A DNA stretch of 64,000 bases from JAFDVL01 sp964631865 (GCA_964631865.1 CAZWAK010000011.1:1-64000), one strand, 5' to 3'; shown: positions 8,238 to 16,409, numbered from the stretch's first letter. The notes: a model not told the origin generated them from the sequence alone. A program made the numbers and translations.

Positions 8238-9356
8238 CTAGCCAAAACTATCCACCGAATACACCGACACGTCACTGCCGCCGTAATACCCGCCGCCGTC
8301 CACCATCACCAACGCATCATCGGTTTCCGGCATACGACTTTTGGCGATGCCGTCGCGCAATAACTTGAGCAACGTCAGCGGCGCGAGCGATTCCAGTTCA
8401 ACCTGCTTTCCTTCTGCCAGCCATTTGATTTCATCGGCCTGCAAACTGTTCCGCGCGGCTTCGGGCAACGCCGCGACCTGGCGTGCTGATTCGGTTGTTT
8501 GCAGCACGAACACGTGCCGCTTCATCACCTGACGCGGCAGCAAGCCCAAATCGTAAATTGTGACGCCGTGTCGTTCGGCAAACCAACGTGGCGTCGTGCG
8601 CAAGCGATGCACCAGTTGCACACCCGCCGGACTTGCATCGTGCAGCGCATAGACTTTCAATTGCGGATTGCGATGCAGCATGTCCAACACGGTCGTGAAA
8701 ATGCTGCTGGGATAGCCGTTCACACTCAGCACGGCGCAGTTGTTTTCAAAGTGAAAGTTGTTGGCGATCAGGAAATGTGCGATTTCATCGCGGTCGCATA
8801 TCACGGCGCGATCAAAGCTGTAGGCAGAGACTTCGGCGCTGACTTTGGCTGGTAACGCTTGCTGCTTGGGCGGCGGCAAGAGCTTCTCCACCTTGCCATT
8901 GTTTGCCTCCCAACGCGCGAGAGACTGTTGCGTCACGTCGTAGGAAATGTTGAGCGGTCTACCGAAGGTGCGGCGCAACCAACTGTGAACCGGCGGCAAC
9001 CACAGCCCAATCGCACTCAAGAGCAAGAGCAAAGATAGTGGCCACAACCCCGCGCACAAACTCACTCCGGCTCCGCCCAATGCCACAAAGCCCGGCCACC
9101 AAAGCTGCATACGGGTTTTGCGCGCATTGAGGAGGTAGTACAACTGGCGCGGCGTGAAATAGAGCGAGTGGTTGGCGGAAAGTTGTTCCAGCGTCCTGGC
9201 GAAAAACGGGTCGGTGAAGCTGTCGGAAAGCTTCGGGTCAAAGGTGAAGGGATGTTGACAGCTTTTGCATTTCCCTTTGTTTTCCTGACGTTCTTTGAGC
9301 TTGTTATCAGCTTGGCATTTGACACATTTCACGGCGAATCCTCGGTTTATAGCCAT
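8238..9356 (-). CDS. Zinc-ribbon membrane protein with possible Toprim-like domain
   Basis: About 372 residues from the ATG at 9354-9356; a GTG at 9330-9332, right before the zinc ribbon, is an alternative. The N-terminus has a four-Cys zinc ribbon, CVKC then CKSC. It is followed by a region around YLLNARKTRM and two hydrophobic segments rich in Leu, Gly and Trp. The C-terminal half is soluble and contains LSVNGYPSS followed by YALHDASPAGVQLVHRL. That layout recalls the Toprim-type fold of Spo11/TopoVI-A and DUF2399 proteins (G.PS ... D.D..G), but only the first Asp is kept. Function unknown. It ends close to a hairpin and follows the decarboxylase-fold operon. Confidence 0.6.
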   Translation of the reverse strand: MAINRGFAVKCVKCQADNKLKERQENKGKCKSCQHPFTFDPKLSDSFTDPFFARTLEQLSANHSLYFTPRQLYYLLNARKTRMQLWWPGFVALGGAGVSLCAGLWPLSLLLLLSAIGLWLPPVHSWLRRTFGRPLNISYDVTQQSLARWEANNGKVEKLLPPPKQQALPAKVSAEVSAYSFDRAVICDRDEIAHFLIANNFHFENNCAVLSVNGYPSSIFTTVLDMLHRNPQLKVYALHDASPAGVQLVHRLRTTPRWFAERHGVTIYDLGLLPRQVMKRHVFVLQTTESARQVAALPEAARNSLQADEIKWLAEGKQVELESLAPLTLLKLLRDGIAKSRMPETDDALVMVDGGGYYGGSDVSVYSVDSFG

Positions 9357-9373
9357 CAAGATAAAGATTTTCA

Positions 9374-9472
9374 CCACGAAGGCCACGAAGGCCACGAAGG
9401 AAAGAAGAGAAGCCCCATTTTTGTTGGGTTTTTCTCTCTTTTGTTCTTCGTGCTCTTGGTGCTCTTTGTGGT
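9374..9472. repeat. Inverted nonamer arrays, CCACGAAGG type
   Basis: Three perfect tandem copies of CCACGAAGG (9374-9400) face three units CTTCGTGCT, CTTGGTGCT, CTTTGTGGT (9446-9472), which are their approximate reverse complement. The transcript can form a long imperfect hairpin. It lies between two same-strand genes. Confidence 0.8.
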
Positions 9473-9487
9473 TTCATTTTCTTGAAT

Positions 9488-10651
9488 TTATAGTATTTGT
9501 TGTTCGATCAAGGCTTGATAACTTTCGCGGCGACGAATCAACCGATGCACGCCGTTCGCGAGCAACACTTCCGCCGGGCGCGGGCGATGCAGGAAATGCG
9601 AGGCCATCGCGTAGCCATACGCGCCGACATCCAAAATCGCGACGACATCGCCGAGGTTTAGCTTCGGCAGTGGGCAATTGCGTCCCAGATAATCGCGCGA
9701 ATAAGTTGTATTGCCACATACGTCACTAACATATAACTCGCTGTCGGCTGCTTTCAGCGCGCGAATTTCCCGCTTGCCCCCGTGAACGCTTAGCACCGCG
9801 ATGTTGGCGACAGACGTGTCGAGGCCGATGATTTGCTTCGCGCCTTGCCATTTGACCGACACGACGCGCGCGAGCAACGTGCCGCATTGGGCAATCGCGG
9901 CGCGGCCCGGCTCGATCACTAAATGAATTGTGCGATTAAGCTGTCGCAATTGCCGCGACAACTCGGCCCCAAAATCCTCCCAACTGAAGCCCGTCTGCCC
10001 GGCGCGATACGGATAGCCGAAGCCGCCGCCGAAATCCAAATATTCCCACGTCGGCAAGCTCTGTCCGACTTCAATCACGCGCGCGATGGATTCCGTGAAC
10101 GCGGTCGTCACGTTCGTGCCCGTGCCGCGATAAAAGTGAATGCCGGTCACTTGCAAGCCGACGCGCGCGGCGATGTGTACAGCTTCGAGCAATTCATTCG
10201 GCAGCACGCCGATGCGATTTTCGCCTGTAATTTCGGGCAAATTCAGCCGAAAGCCGAGGCGCGGTTGGTAATCGCGCGGAAACAATGCGCACAGCGTTTC
10301 GAGTTGCGACAGGCTGTCGAGATTGAGCGTACTGACGCGCCATTCGAGCATTTGCTGCATTTCTTCCCGATTCAGATTGCTGCCGCTGTACACGATTTGT
10401 TCCGGCGCGAAACCAGCACGCAAGCCGAGCACGACATCGCCCGGCGTGTTCGCGTGCAAGCCCCAACCGTGCTGTCGGAAGATTTCGAGCAAGGCGACAT
10501 TGCCGTTCGTGACGCTGGCAAAGTGAAATTGCGTTTGTTCATACGGAACCGCGTTGGTGATGCGATAAATCGTTGCTTCCAACGTCGCTTGATCGTAAAC
10601 ATAAAGCGGCGAGCCGTATTCGTGCAGCAATGCTTCGTAGAGGTTTTTCAT
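9488..10651 (-). CDS. Ornithine/DAP decarboxylase-fold protein lacking the PLP lysine
   Basis: A 387-residue protein whose ATG overlaps the stop of the upstream ligase gene as ATGA, so it is translationally coupled. It aligns by eye to type III PLP decarboxylases such as LysA. Seen: LYVYDQATLEAT, DFGGGFGYPY, the phosphate-binding IEPGRAAI, and a C-terminal LDVGAYGYAMASHFLHRPRP segment. The Schiff-base lysine region, normally YAxKAN, reads HFASVTNGN, with Val at residue 47 where Lys is expected. The codon is GTC, two changes away from a Lys codon. Normal PLP decarboxylation is therefore unlikely. It may bind PLP or an amino acid without catalysis, or act as a partner of the ligase. Confidence 0.82.
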   Translation of the reverse strand: MKNLYEALLHEYGSPLYVYDQATLEATIYRITNAVPYEQTQFHFASVTNGNVALLEIFRQHGWGLHANTPGDVVLGLRAGFAPEQIVYSGSNLNREEMQQMLEWRVSTLNLDSLSQLETLCALFPRDYQPRLGFRLNLPEITGENRIGVLPNELLEAVHIAARVGLQVTGIHFYRGTGTNVTTAFTESIARVIEVGQSLPTWEYLDFGGGFGYPYRAGQTGFSWEDFGAELSRQLRQLNRTIHLVIEPGRAAIAQCGTLLARVVSVKWQGAKQIIGLDTSVANIAVLSVHGGKREIRALKAADSELYVSDVCGNTTYSRDYLGRNCPLPKLNLGDVVAILDVGAYGYAMASHFLHRPRPAEVLLANGVHRLIRRRESYQALIEQQIL

Positions 10652-12393
10652 GCGCGATTCATCTGCCATTGCCAAAACTTTGCCGGCAGCAAAAACGGTT
10701 GGAGTGTGGCGCGGGGGAACTCATCCTGCAACACGGCTCTGCGCCACGCTTGCCACATCAACAGCAACCACAAGCTTTCGCCGATGCGACGGCCTTGTAT
10801 TTGCCCGCTCAATTTGCCAGTCGCAACGCGCAAAGCCAAATCTTCTTGCCATAAACCTTCCGCGCGCAGCACCGCTGGTTGCAACCATTCGCCAATTGTG
10901 CGCCAGAGCGGCCCCAAACACCACTGCGTCAACGGCACGCCCATCCCACGCTTTTCGCGCCAGACGATGTCGGGCGGCAGCCACAATTCGACGGCGCGCT
11001 TGAGCAAATACTTCTCGTGCGACTCGCGCAGGAATAAATCATTCGCCACCTGAAAAGTCCAGCGCGTCAAGGCCGGATCACAAAACGGCGAGCGCACCGC
11101 AAGATCAAGCGCAAACGCCAGATTCGTCGCGCGCGGTTGAATGTTCTGTGCGCCTTTGAGCATCAGGTTTGCGCGTCGCAAGCGATGCAGGAGCGTGGGC
11201 GTGAACACATTGTCCAGCGCCTCGCTCAACCAGTTGTTTGGATCGAGGGATTTGATTTCGTCGTAAACAGCTTGCTGAAAAACGTCGGCTTCGTGACCGT
11301 GCAAGCGATGAAACGTACGCAGGTATTCGGCTGCGAAATCGGTTTGCGAGGGCTGTGTTGGCTGATACACGTCTGCCGCAATCAATGGCTTGTTCGTCCA
11401 GCCGCCAAACAATTGATCGCCGCCTTCGCCATTGAAGACGACCGCACAATCGTTGCGCGCGGCTTGGTTCAGCAAATACAACGGCACGGTCACGCCGTCG
11501 CCGAACGGGGCGTCCAACGCTCGCGCTGTTGCCATCAGCGCTTCTTTCAGGCGCGCAGGCGAGGCCTCTACTTTCGTCAACGGAACCTGCAAATATTCCG
11601 CGACACGTTCGGCGTAGGGTACTTCGGACACGCCGTAGTCACCGAAATCCAAAGTGTAGGCGCGCACTTTCACGCCCGCGCGCGCCAACAAGGCTGTCGT
11701 GATGGCCGAGTCCAAACCGCCCGACAAAAAAACCCCGACTGGTTCGGCGGGTGCATCGTGCAACTGCGTCTGGATAGCGTTCGTGAGCAGTTGTTGGAGT
11801 TGGCGGCTGGCTTTGTCTTCGACGCGATCCTGGCGCAACGGCTCTTGCCATTCCCGGTTGCGCTTCGCCCAATTGACTTCGAGCGTCGTCGGACGGCTGG
11901 GCTTGAAGTTGAAGATGCCAGTCGTTCCGGCAGCCACGGAAAAAATGGTTTTCAGTGGCGTCAGCGGCGTGGGGCAGTACGAAAAACACGCATAGCCGTA
12001 CAATCCGGCGGGCGAAATCGTTTTGTGTTCCAGCAGCGGCACAAGAAGTTGCAAATGCGATGCGAACCAGACCAGTCCTTTTTGCTGCATCCAGTACAAC
12101 GTGACGCGCCCCATCGCGGCGCGGCGCAGCTTGAGCCAATTCGGTTGCGCGACGATCTGAATATCTTGTTCGTCTGGCAAGGCGGAAGCCGCGAGCGAAG
12201 CCGTCAAGGTTTCGTCTTTCCACGTCGCGCGGACAAATCGGCCCGACGACGCAAGACCCGTCCGCAAAGAGGATTTCGGGAAGGCATATTGATGGAAGTC
12301 TGGCAGGGCTGGCACGTGCGCGCGCACGCGCATCATTTGCGTTTCGAGTTCTTCCGGCGACGCTTGCCCCCAATACCCAAGCAGCATACTCAT
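10648..12393 (-). CDS. Second asparagine-synthetase-like amide ligase without glutaminase Cys
   Basis: A 581-residue asparagine-synthetase homologue. The synthetase domain is intact, with SGGLDSA at residues 224-230 and FNGEGGDQLFGG downstream. The N-terminus begins MSMLLGYWG, so the nucleophilic Cys2 of class II glutaminases is absent although the Ntn-like scaffold (to about residue 190) remains. The predicted activity is ATP-dependent amide formation with ammonia or an amine acceptor. It starts 3 bp after the upstream membrane-protein gene and shares an ATGA overlap with the decarboxylase-fold gene, so the three form an operon. It is paralogous to the gene at 3566-5248. The product of the pathway is unknown. 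Confidence 0.82.
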   Translation of the reverse strand: MSMLLGYWGQASPEELETQMMRVRAHVPALPDFHQYAFPKSSLRTGLASSGRFVRATWKDETLTASLAASALPDEQDIQIVAQPNWLKLRRAAMGRVTLYWMQQKGLVWFASHLQLLVPLLEHKTISPAGLYGYACFSYCPTPLTPLKTIFSVAAGTTGIFNFKPSRPTTLEVNWAKRNREWQEPLRQDRVEDKASRQLQQLLTNAIQTQLHDAPAEPVGVFLSGGLDSAITTALLARAGVKVRAYTLDFGDYGVSEVPYAERVAEYLQVPLTKVEASPARLKEALMATARALDAPFGDGVTVPLYLLNQAARNDCAVVFNGEGGDQLFGGWTNKPLIAADVYQPTQPSQTDFAAEYLRTFHRLHGHEADVFQQAVYDEIKSLDPNNWLSEALDNVFTPTLLHRLRRANLMLKGAQNIQPRATNLAFALDLAVRSPFCDPALTRWTFQVANDLFLRESHEKYLLKRAVELWLPPDIVWREKRGMGVPLTQWCLGPLWRTIGEWLQPAVLRAEGLWQEDLALRVATGKLSGQIQGRRIGESLWLLLMWQAWRRAVLQDEFPRATLQPFLLPAKFWQWQMNRA

Positions 12394-12396
12394 CAG

Positions 12397-12984
12397 CTAT
12401 TCGACCTTGAAATCCGAAGCATTGAGGGTGCGATCCCCGATCTTCATTTCGACTTTCCACGTGCCTTTCGGCGCGTCGGTTCCAATGCGGCAACGACACT
12501 GCGTTTCCCACACAGCTTTGTCGGTGTCGCGCGTTTCCCAGCGCGATTGATGAAAGATTTTGCCCGTCGGATCAAACCAATTGCAGGACATCTCCAGCTT
12601 TTCGCCGAGCGGCACGTCGCGCAGCTTGACGCGATACAACGCCTCCTGCCCCTCGACTTGTGTCACTTGTCCCGCGTCCGCCGTGATGCGCGCGAATGAG
12701 GCCGAGCGATTGGATGACCAAGTCCAAAAGCTGAGGATCAGCACGAGCAACAGCACTGCGCTTGCGAGGCCGAGCCACAGACGTTGCCGTCGTTGTTGGG
12801 CGAGCGCCTCCTGATACCGCACTTGTTGCAATGCGTCATCAATCAGGTCGGTGGGCAATTGCAATTCCTGTAAGACTTGTTCCGTGATCGCGCGGCGGCT
12901 TTGTTCATCGTCGCGTTCCTGCGCCAGGCGCGTGACTTCGGCGACGACCTGGTTCCATTGTTTTTCGCTCAGTTGACTTTTCAT
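12397..12984 (-). CDS. Membrane-anchored protein, first gene of the ligase operon
   Basis: 195 residues from the ATG at 12982-12984; upstream ATG (12994-12996) and GTG (13012-13014) starts are possible. The N-terminal 60 residues are charged and helical (KQWNQVVAEVTRLAQERDD). One transmembrane helix follows (LASAVLLLVLILSFW). The rest is an extracytoplasmic beta-rich domain with CNWFDPTGK, a CRC pair and WKVEMKIGD, resembling small beta-sandwich domains of unknown function. It probably places the operon product at the membrane, but no catalytic motif is visible. Confidence 0.7.
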   Translation of the reverse strand: MKSQLSEKQWNQVVAEVTRLAQERDDEQSRRAITEQVLQELQLPTDLIDDALQQVRYQEALAQQRRQRLWLGLASAVLLLVLILSFWTWSSNRSASFARITADAGQVTQVEGQEALYRVKLRDVPLGEKLEMSCNWFDPTGKIFHQSRWETRDTDKAVWETQCRCRIGTDAPKGTWKVEMKIGDRTLNASDFKVE

Positions 12985-12996
12985 AGCGTACAGCAT

Positions 12997-13024
12997 TTTA
13001 TACCAGTTTGGCACAAACGGTCAG
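12997..13024 (-). promoter_or_regulatory. Candidate promoter of the ligase operon
   Basis: On the minus strand CTGACC (13019-13024) is followed after 16 bp by TATAAA (12997-13002), a reasonable -35/-10 pair. It overlaps the alternative GTG start, which supports the ATG at 12984. The transcript leader would then be only a few bases long. Confidence 0.4.
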
Positions 13025-13047
13025 TTGGCATTTGGGCAACGGACATT

Positions 13048-13147
13048 CTTCCTTCTTCCTTCTTCCTTCTCCATTCTTAGGCAGAGAAAAAAACGAGCGC
13101 AGCTTCGCGGTGGAAGAATGAAGAATCCAGAATCGAGAAGGCAGAAT
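13048..13147. repeat. Inverted heptamer arrays, CTTCCTT / GAAGAAT
   Basis: The left arm is CTTCCTT three times, then CTCCATT and CTTAGGC (13048-13082). The right arm is GAAGAAT twice, then CCAGAAT, CGAGAAG, GCAGAAT (13113-13147). The arms are approximate reverse complements with the same 7-bp register. They fill the space between divergent genes and end 4 bp before the channel gene. Confidence 0.75.
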
Positions 13148-13151
13148 AAAT

Positions 13152-14390
13152 ATGACCTCGTCAGAAATCGTCATCTTTGGAGCCTCGCACGTCGGCTTAC
13201 GCCTGGCGCGGTATTTGGCCACGCGGGGCGAACCCGTGCGCTTGATTGATCGCGCCGCCGAATCGCCCGAACCGCCGGAAGGCTGGGCATACACGAGCGC
13301 CGAGTTTGCTTCGCTGATTCAACTGCGGGACGCGCGCATTGCCTACGTCGTCTCGGACGAAGACAAGCTGAACATTCGCACCGCGCTCGCTATCCGCAGC
13401 GCCTATCCGCGTTTGCCGATTGTGATTACGCTGGTGCAAAGTCGGCTGGGCAAAAAGCTGGCGCGGCATCTCGAACATTTCTTCTTCGTCAGCCCTTCAG
13501 AGTTGGCTGCCGATAAATTCGTAGACGCCGTGTACGCGCCCGCGCTGCCGACAGAAGCGGCGCACAAACCGATTGCTATTGCCCCGGAACCCGAAGTGCC
13601 GAAGTCGTGGAATCTGGATCCATTGGTGCTGCGCGCGGTGATCTTTTTTGCCGTGCTGGCGCTGTTCACGACGACTTATTTTCACTATGCCGAGCAATTG
13701 TCGTGGGTGGATGCGTGGTACTTCGTCGTGACCTTGATGACGACCGTTGGCTTTGGCGACATCAGTTTGCGCTCCTCGTCTACGCCGTCCAAAATCATCG
13801 GCACGTTGCTGATGATTTTAAGCGTCACGAACACAGCGATCATCTTTGCGCTGATTACCGACTCGTTGTTGCGACGGCGCATGGTGTTGTCGTTCGGACG
13901 CAAGAAAATCAAGCAATCGAATCACGTGCTGGTCGTCGGGATGGGTTCCGTCGGCTTGAAAGTCGTCGAGGAATTGCTCGAACGCGGCGAGCGCGTCACG
14001 GTGATTGAAAGCGATGTCAACGGGCGGTTTATGCCGACGATTTATGCCTTGCGCGTGCCGACGATCATCGGCGATGCCAAACTCGAACGCACGTTGCGCG
14101 ATGCCGGACTGCACGCGGCCAAAGCTCTCATCAGCGTCACGAATAACGACTTGACGAATCTGGAAATTGGCTTGAACGCCAAGCTGCTCAGCCCCGACAC
14201 GCGCGTGGTGCTGCGCATTTACGATTACCTATTGGCGCAGGCGTTGGACGAACGACTGGACATTCACTTCGCCTTCAGCGCGTCGGCCATTGCGGCGGAA
14301 AAATTGGCCCGGTTTGTTGAGAGTCCAGTGAATCCAGGGAGTCTGGGGAGTTTTGAGAGTCCAGAGAGTCGGGAGTCACAGCCATCTTAG
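13152..14390 (+). CDS. Potassium channel with Rossmann (RCK/TrkA-N-like) domains on both sides of the pore
   Basis: 412 residues. The N-terminus is a Rossmann-like domain starting IVIFGASHVGLRLARYL (residues about 5-130). A two-helix pore domain follows: a first helix around AVIFFAVLALFTT, the selectivity filter TTVGFGD and a second helix rich in Ile and Leu. A second nucleotide-binding domain starts at NHVLVVGMGSVGLKVVEEL, the usual RCK position. It should form a K+-selective channel gated by a bound nucleotide or ion. An N-terminal regulatory domain before the pore is less common than a C-terminal one. The last 23 residues (rich in Ser, Pro and Glu) are encoded by a nonamer repeat array and are probably not functional sequence. 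Confidence 0.85.
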   Translation: MTSSEIVIFGASHVGLRLARYLATRGEPVRLIDRAAESPEPPEGWAYTSAEFASLIQLRDARIAYVVSDEDKLNIRTALAIRSAYPRLPIVITLVQSRLGKKLARHLEHFFFVSPSELAADKFVDAVYAPALPTEAAHKPIAIAPEPEVPKSWNLDPLVLRAVIFFAVLALFTTTYFHYAEQLSWVDAWYFVVTLMTTVGFGDISLRSSSTPSKIIGTLLMILSVTNTAIIFALITDSLLRRRMVLSFGRKKIKQSNHVLVVGMGSVGLKVVEELLERGERVTVIESDVNGRFMPTIYALRVPTIIGDAKLERTLRDAGLHAAKALISVTNNDLTNLEIGLNAKLLSPDTRVVLRIYDYLLAQALDERLDIHFAFSASAIAAEKLARFVESPVNPGSLGSFESPESRESQPS

Positions 14391-14430
14391 TCTCCCCAGA
14401 CTTTCCAGACTTTTCAGACTTTTCAGATCG
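14320..14430. repeat. Inverted nonamer arrays, GAGAGTCCA / CCAGACTTT
   Basis: The left arm has units GAGAGTCCA, GTGAATCCA, GGGAGTCTG, GGGAGTTTT, GAGAGTCCA, GAGAGTCGG (14320-14373). The right arm has CCAGACTTT-type units to about 14430. The left arm lies inside the 3' end of the channel gene and the right arm after its stop. The folded transcript could act as a terminator. Confidence 0.75.
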
Positions 14431-14525
14431 CAGTAACCAAACAGTTGCCAATTCCGTAGAGATATTCGAGAATTGGCTCAACCAGACCCGAACGAATTTT
14501 GCAGACGAACCTTTAGGAGGAAACC

Positions 14526-15887
14526 ATGTCAGTAAATCGCCGTGATTTTATGAAATCTTCTGCCGGTGCTGCCGCCACAGGCGCGCTCGGCTTCAACGTC
14601 ACCAATTATGCCGTCGCGCCGAGCGACACCGTGCGCGTCGCCGTCATCGGCCTGCGCGGGCAAGGCGGCTCACACACGAACAATTATGTGAAGATGCCCA
14701 ATGTCGAAATCGCTGCGCTGTGCGATGTGGACGATGCGCAATTCGCCAAGCATCTCGCGCAAATCGAGAAAGCCGGCAAACCGAAACCGAAAATCTTCAA
14801 AGACATGCGCAAGCTGCTCGAAGACAAAGAAATTGACGCCGTCTCGATTGCGACGCCGAATCACTGGCACAGTCTCATGGCGATATGGGCGTTGCAGGCG
14901 GGCAAAGACGTTTATCTCGAAAAACCGATGTCGCACACCTATTGGGAAGGCCGTCAGGTCGTCGCCGCCGCCAAGAAATACGGCCGTGTCATTCAGCACG
15001 GCACGAATTCGCGTTCCGGCGTCGCCATCCGCGAACTGATGCAGAAGATGTGCCACGAAGGTTTGCTCGGCGATGTCTATTACTCGCGCGCGCTCTGTTA
15101 CAAATGGCGCGACACGATTGGCAAGAAGCCCGACGGCCCGGTTCCCGCAGGCGTGGACTACGACCTGTGGACCGGCCCCGCACCGAAGCGTCCGTTCAAT
15201 GAAAACCGCTTCCACTACAATTGGCACTGGAATTGGGACTACGGCAACGGCGACATCGGCAATCAGGGCATTCACGAAATTGACATCTCGCGTTGGGGCC
15301 TGGGCGTGACCTTGCCGACGAAAGTCAGCGCCATCGGCGGACATTTCATGTTCGATGACGATCAGAACACGCCGAACACGATGATCGCTTCGTATGAATT
15401 CGACAAAGCGGGCAAGAAGGTGATTATGGTCACGGAAGTGCGCCACTGGATCACCAATGGCGAAGCCGGCATCAGCGAAGCGTCCGAAACCAGACCGGTA
15501 ACGGGTGATACGAATGTCAGACGCGGTGGCAACACCATCGGCAATATTTTCTACGGCGCGAAAGGCTATGCTGCCATTGAAGGCTACACGAAGTACAACA
15601 CCTACATGGGCAAGAGTCAGGAGCCGGGGCCGGCCCGCACGGCAGGCGGCAACAACTGGCAAAACTTCATTGACGTCGTGAAGAGCCGCAAGAAAGAAGA
15701 CCTCAACGCGCCGATTGAAGAAGGCCATTATTCCTGCGCGTTGATGCACCTGGCGAACATTTCCTATCGCCTGGGACGTTCGCTCAACTTCGATCCCAAG
15801 ACCGAAACGATCATCGGCGACAAGCAGGCACAGGCGATGCTCAAGCGGCAGTACCGTGCGCCGTTCGTCGTGCCAGAGAAAGTGTAA
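14526..15887 (+). CDS. Tat-exported Gfo/Idh/MocA oxidoreductase
   Basis: A 453-residue exported oxidoreductase. A strong AGGAGG ribosome-binding site sits 5 bp before the ATG. The N-terminus NRRDFMKSSAGAAATGALGF is a twin-arginine signal, so the folded protein with bound NAD(P) is exported. The Rossmann segment VAVIGLRGQGGSH and the Lys motif YLEKPMSHTYWEG are present, and HWNWDYGNGDIGNQGIHEID matches the C-terminal domain of the large Tat-signal subgroup. These proteins are typical of Acidobacteriota, Planctomycetes and Bacteroidetes and are linked to glycan or polyol metabolism. A small coiled-coil gene follows after 4 bp. Confidence 0.9.
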   Translation: MSVNRRDFMKSSAGAAATGALGFNVTNYAVAPSDTVRVAVIGLRGQGGSHTNNYVKMPNVEIAALCDVDDAQFAKHLAQIEKAGKPKPKIFKDMRKLLEDKEIDAVSIATPNHWHSLMAIWALQAGKDVYLEKPMSHTYWEGRQVVAAAKKYGRVIQHGTNSRSGVAIRELMQKMCHEGLLGDVYYSRALCYKWRDTIGKKPDGPVPAGVDYDLWTGPAPKRPFNENRFHYNWHWNWDYGNGDIGNQGIHEIDISRWGLGVTLPTKVSAIGGHFMFDDDQNTPNTMIASYEFDKAGKKVIMVTEVRHWITNGEAGISEASETRPVTGDTNVRRGGNTIGNIFYGAKGYAAIEGYTKYNTYMGKSQEPGPARTAGGNNWQNFIDVVKSRKKEDLNAPIEEGHYSCALMHLANISYRLGRSLNFDPKTETIIGDKQAQAMLKRQYRAPFVVPEKV

Positions 15888-15891
15888 TCGT

Positions 15892-16215
15892 ATGTTTGAG
15901 AAACTAGGGATGTTTTGCCTCGTGCTGCGGGCGGTGCTACGGGATCGCAGCTTCTTCGAGGACGTGCGCACCATCGCGTTTGAGACGCGCGAGAATCGCA
16001 CCCAAATCGAAGAACTGCGCGCCGAACTGCAACGCCTGGCGGCGCTGATACAGCAACTCTTTCAGGAACTCAAAGCCATGCGAGAGGAGTTGACGGAAGT
16101 GCGCGAATTCGGCGAACAGGAGCGGCAAAAAATCCTGCACCGCCTCGAACAAATCGAGCAGGGCCTGCCACCTCTCACCAGCGACGAGGAAGCCGATTCG
16201 GGTTGGGTGATGTAA
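15892..16215 (+). CDS. Small coiled-coil protein
   Basis: 107 residues, starting at the ATG 4 bp after the oxidoreductase stop, so it is probably co-transcribed. After a short hydrophobic start (MFEKLGMFCLVLRAVL) the chain is one long amphipathic helix with heptad-spaced Leu and Ile (IEELRAELQRLAALIQQLF and further), ending in an acidic tail. No known domain was recognised. It could be an oligomerisation or scaffold protein. A strong terminator follows the stop. Confidence 0.65.
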   Translation: MFEKLGMFCLVLRAVLRDRSFFEDVRTIAFETRENRTQIEELRAELQRLAALIQQLFQELKAMREELTEVREFGEQERQKILHRLEQIEQGLPPLTSDEEADSGWVM

Positions 16216-16225
16216 GTCAAACGCA

Positions 16226-16253
16226 AAGGGGGCGAGGTTACACTCGCCCCCTT
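16226..16253 (+). terminator. Strong hairpin terminator
   Basis: AAGGGGGCGAG (16226-16236) pairs perfectly with CTCGCCCCCTT (16243-16253) around a 6-nt GTTACA loop, followed by a short pyrimidine run (CCTTCTG). It lies 11 bp after the coiled-coil gene's stop. Confidence 0.8.
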
Positions 16254-16354
16254 CCTTCTGTGCAGCAGATGTAAGAACCCGCCCCACACCTTTTCATCCT
16301 TTCTGGTCTCATCAGAGCCTCCTCCCTCGTTGCGTCTCCAGAACCGAATAGAAA

Positions 16355-16384
16355 TTGGCCGGAGAGCCGCAAAAGCAGTACAAT
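16355..16384 (+). promoter_or_regulatory. Candidate sigma-70 promoter of the toxin-antitoxin genes
   Basis: TTGGCC (16355-16360) and TACAAT (16379-16384) are separated by 18 bp and lie 26 bp before the first antitoxin-like ATG. This is the only promoter-like pair noticed between the terminator and the toxin-antitoxin genes. Confidence 0.45.
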
Positions 16385-16409
16385 GCCTCTTCGGTCAAAG
16401 GAAGATCGT

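Noticed and set aside
3566..12393. Ligases considered as lasso-peptide cyclases
   Set aside because: No B-protein, leader peptidase or precursor peptide was found in the neighbourhood; the label would over-specify their function.
11137..12699. 520-codon plus-strand frame opposite the second ligase
   Set aside because: Antisense shadow of the ligase gene, no domain motif and no start signal.
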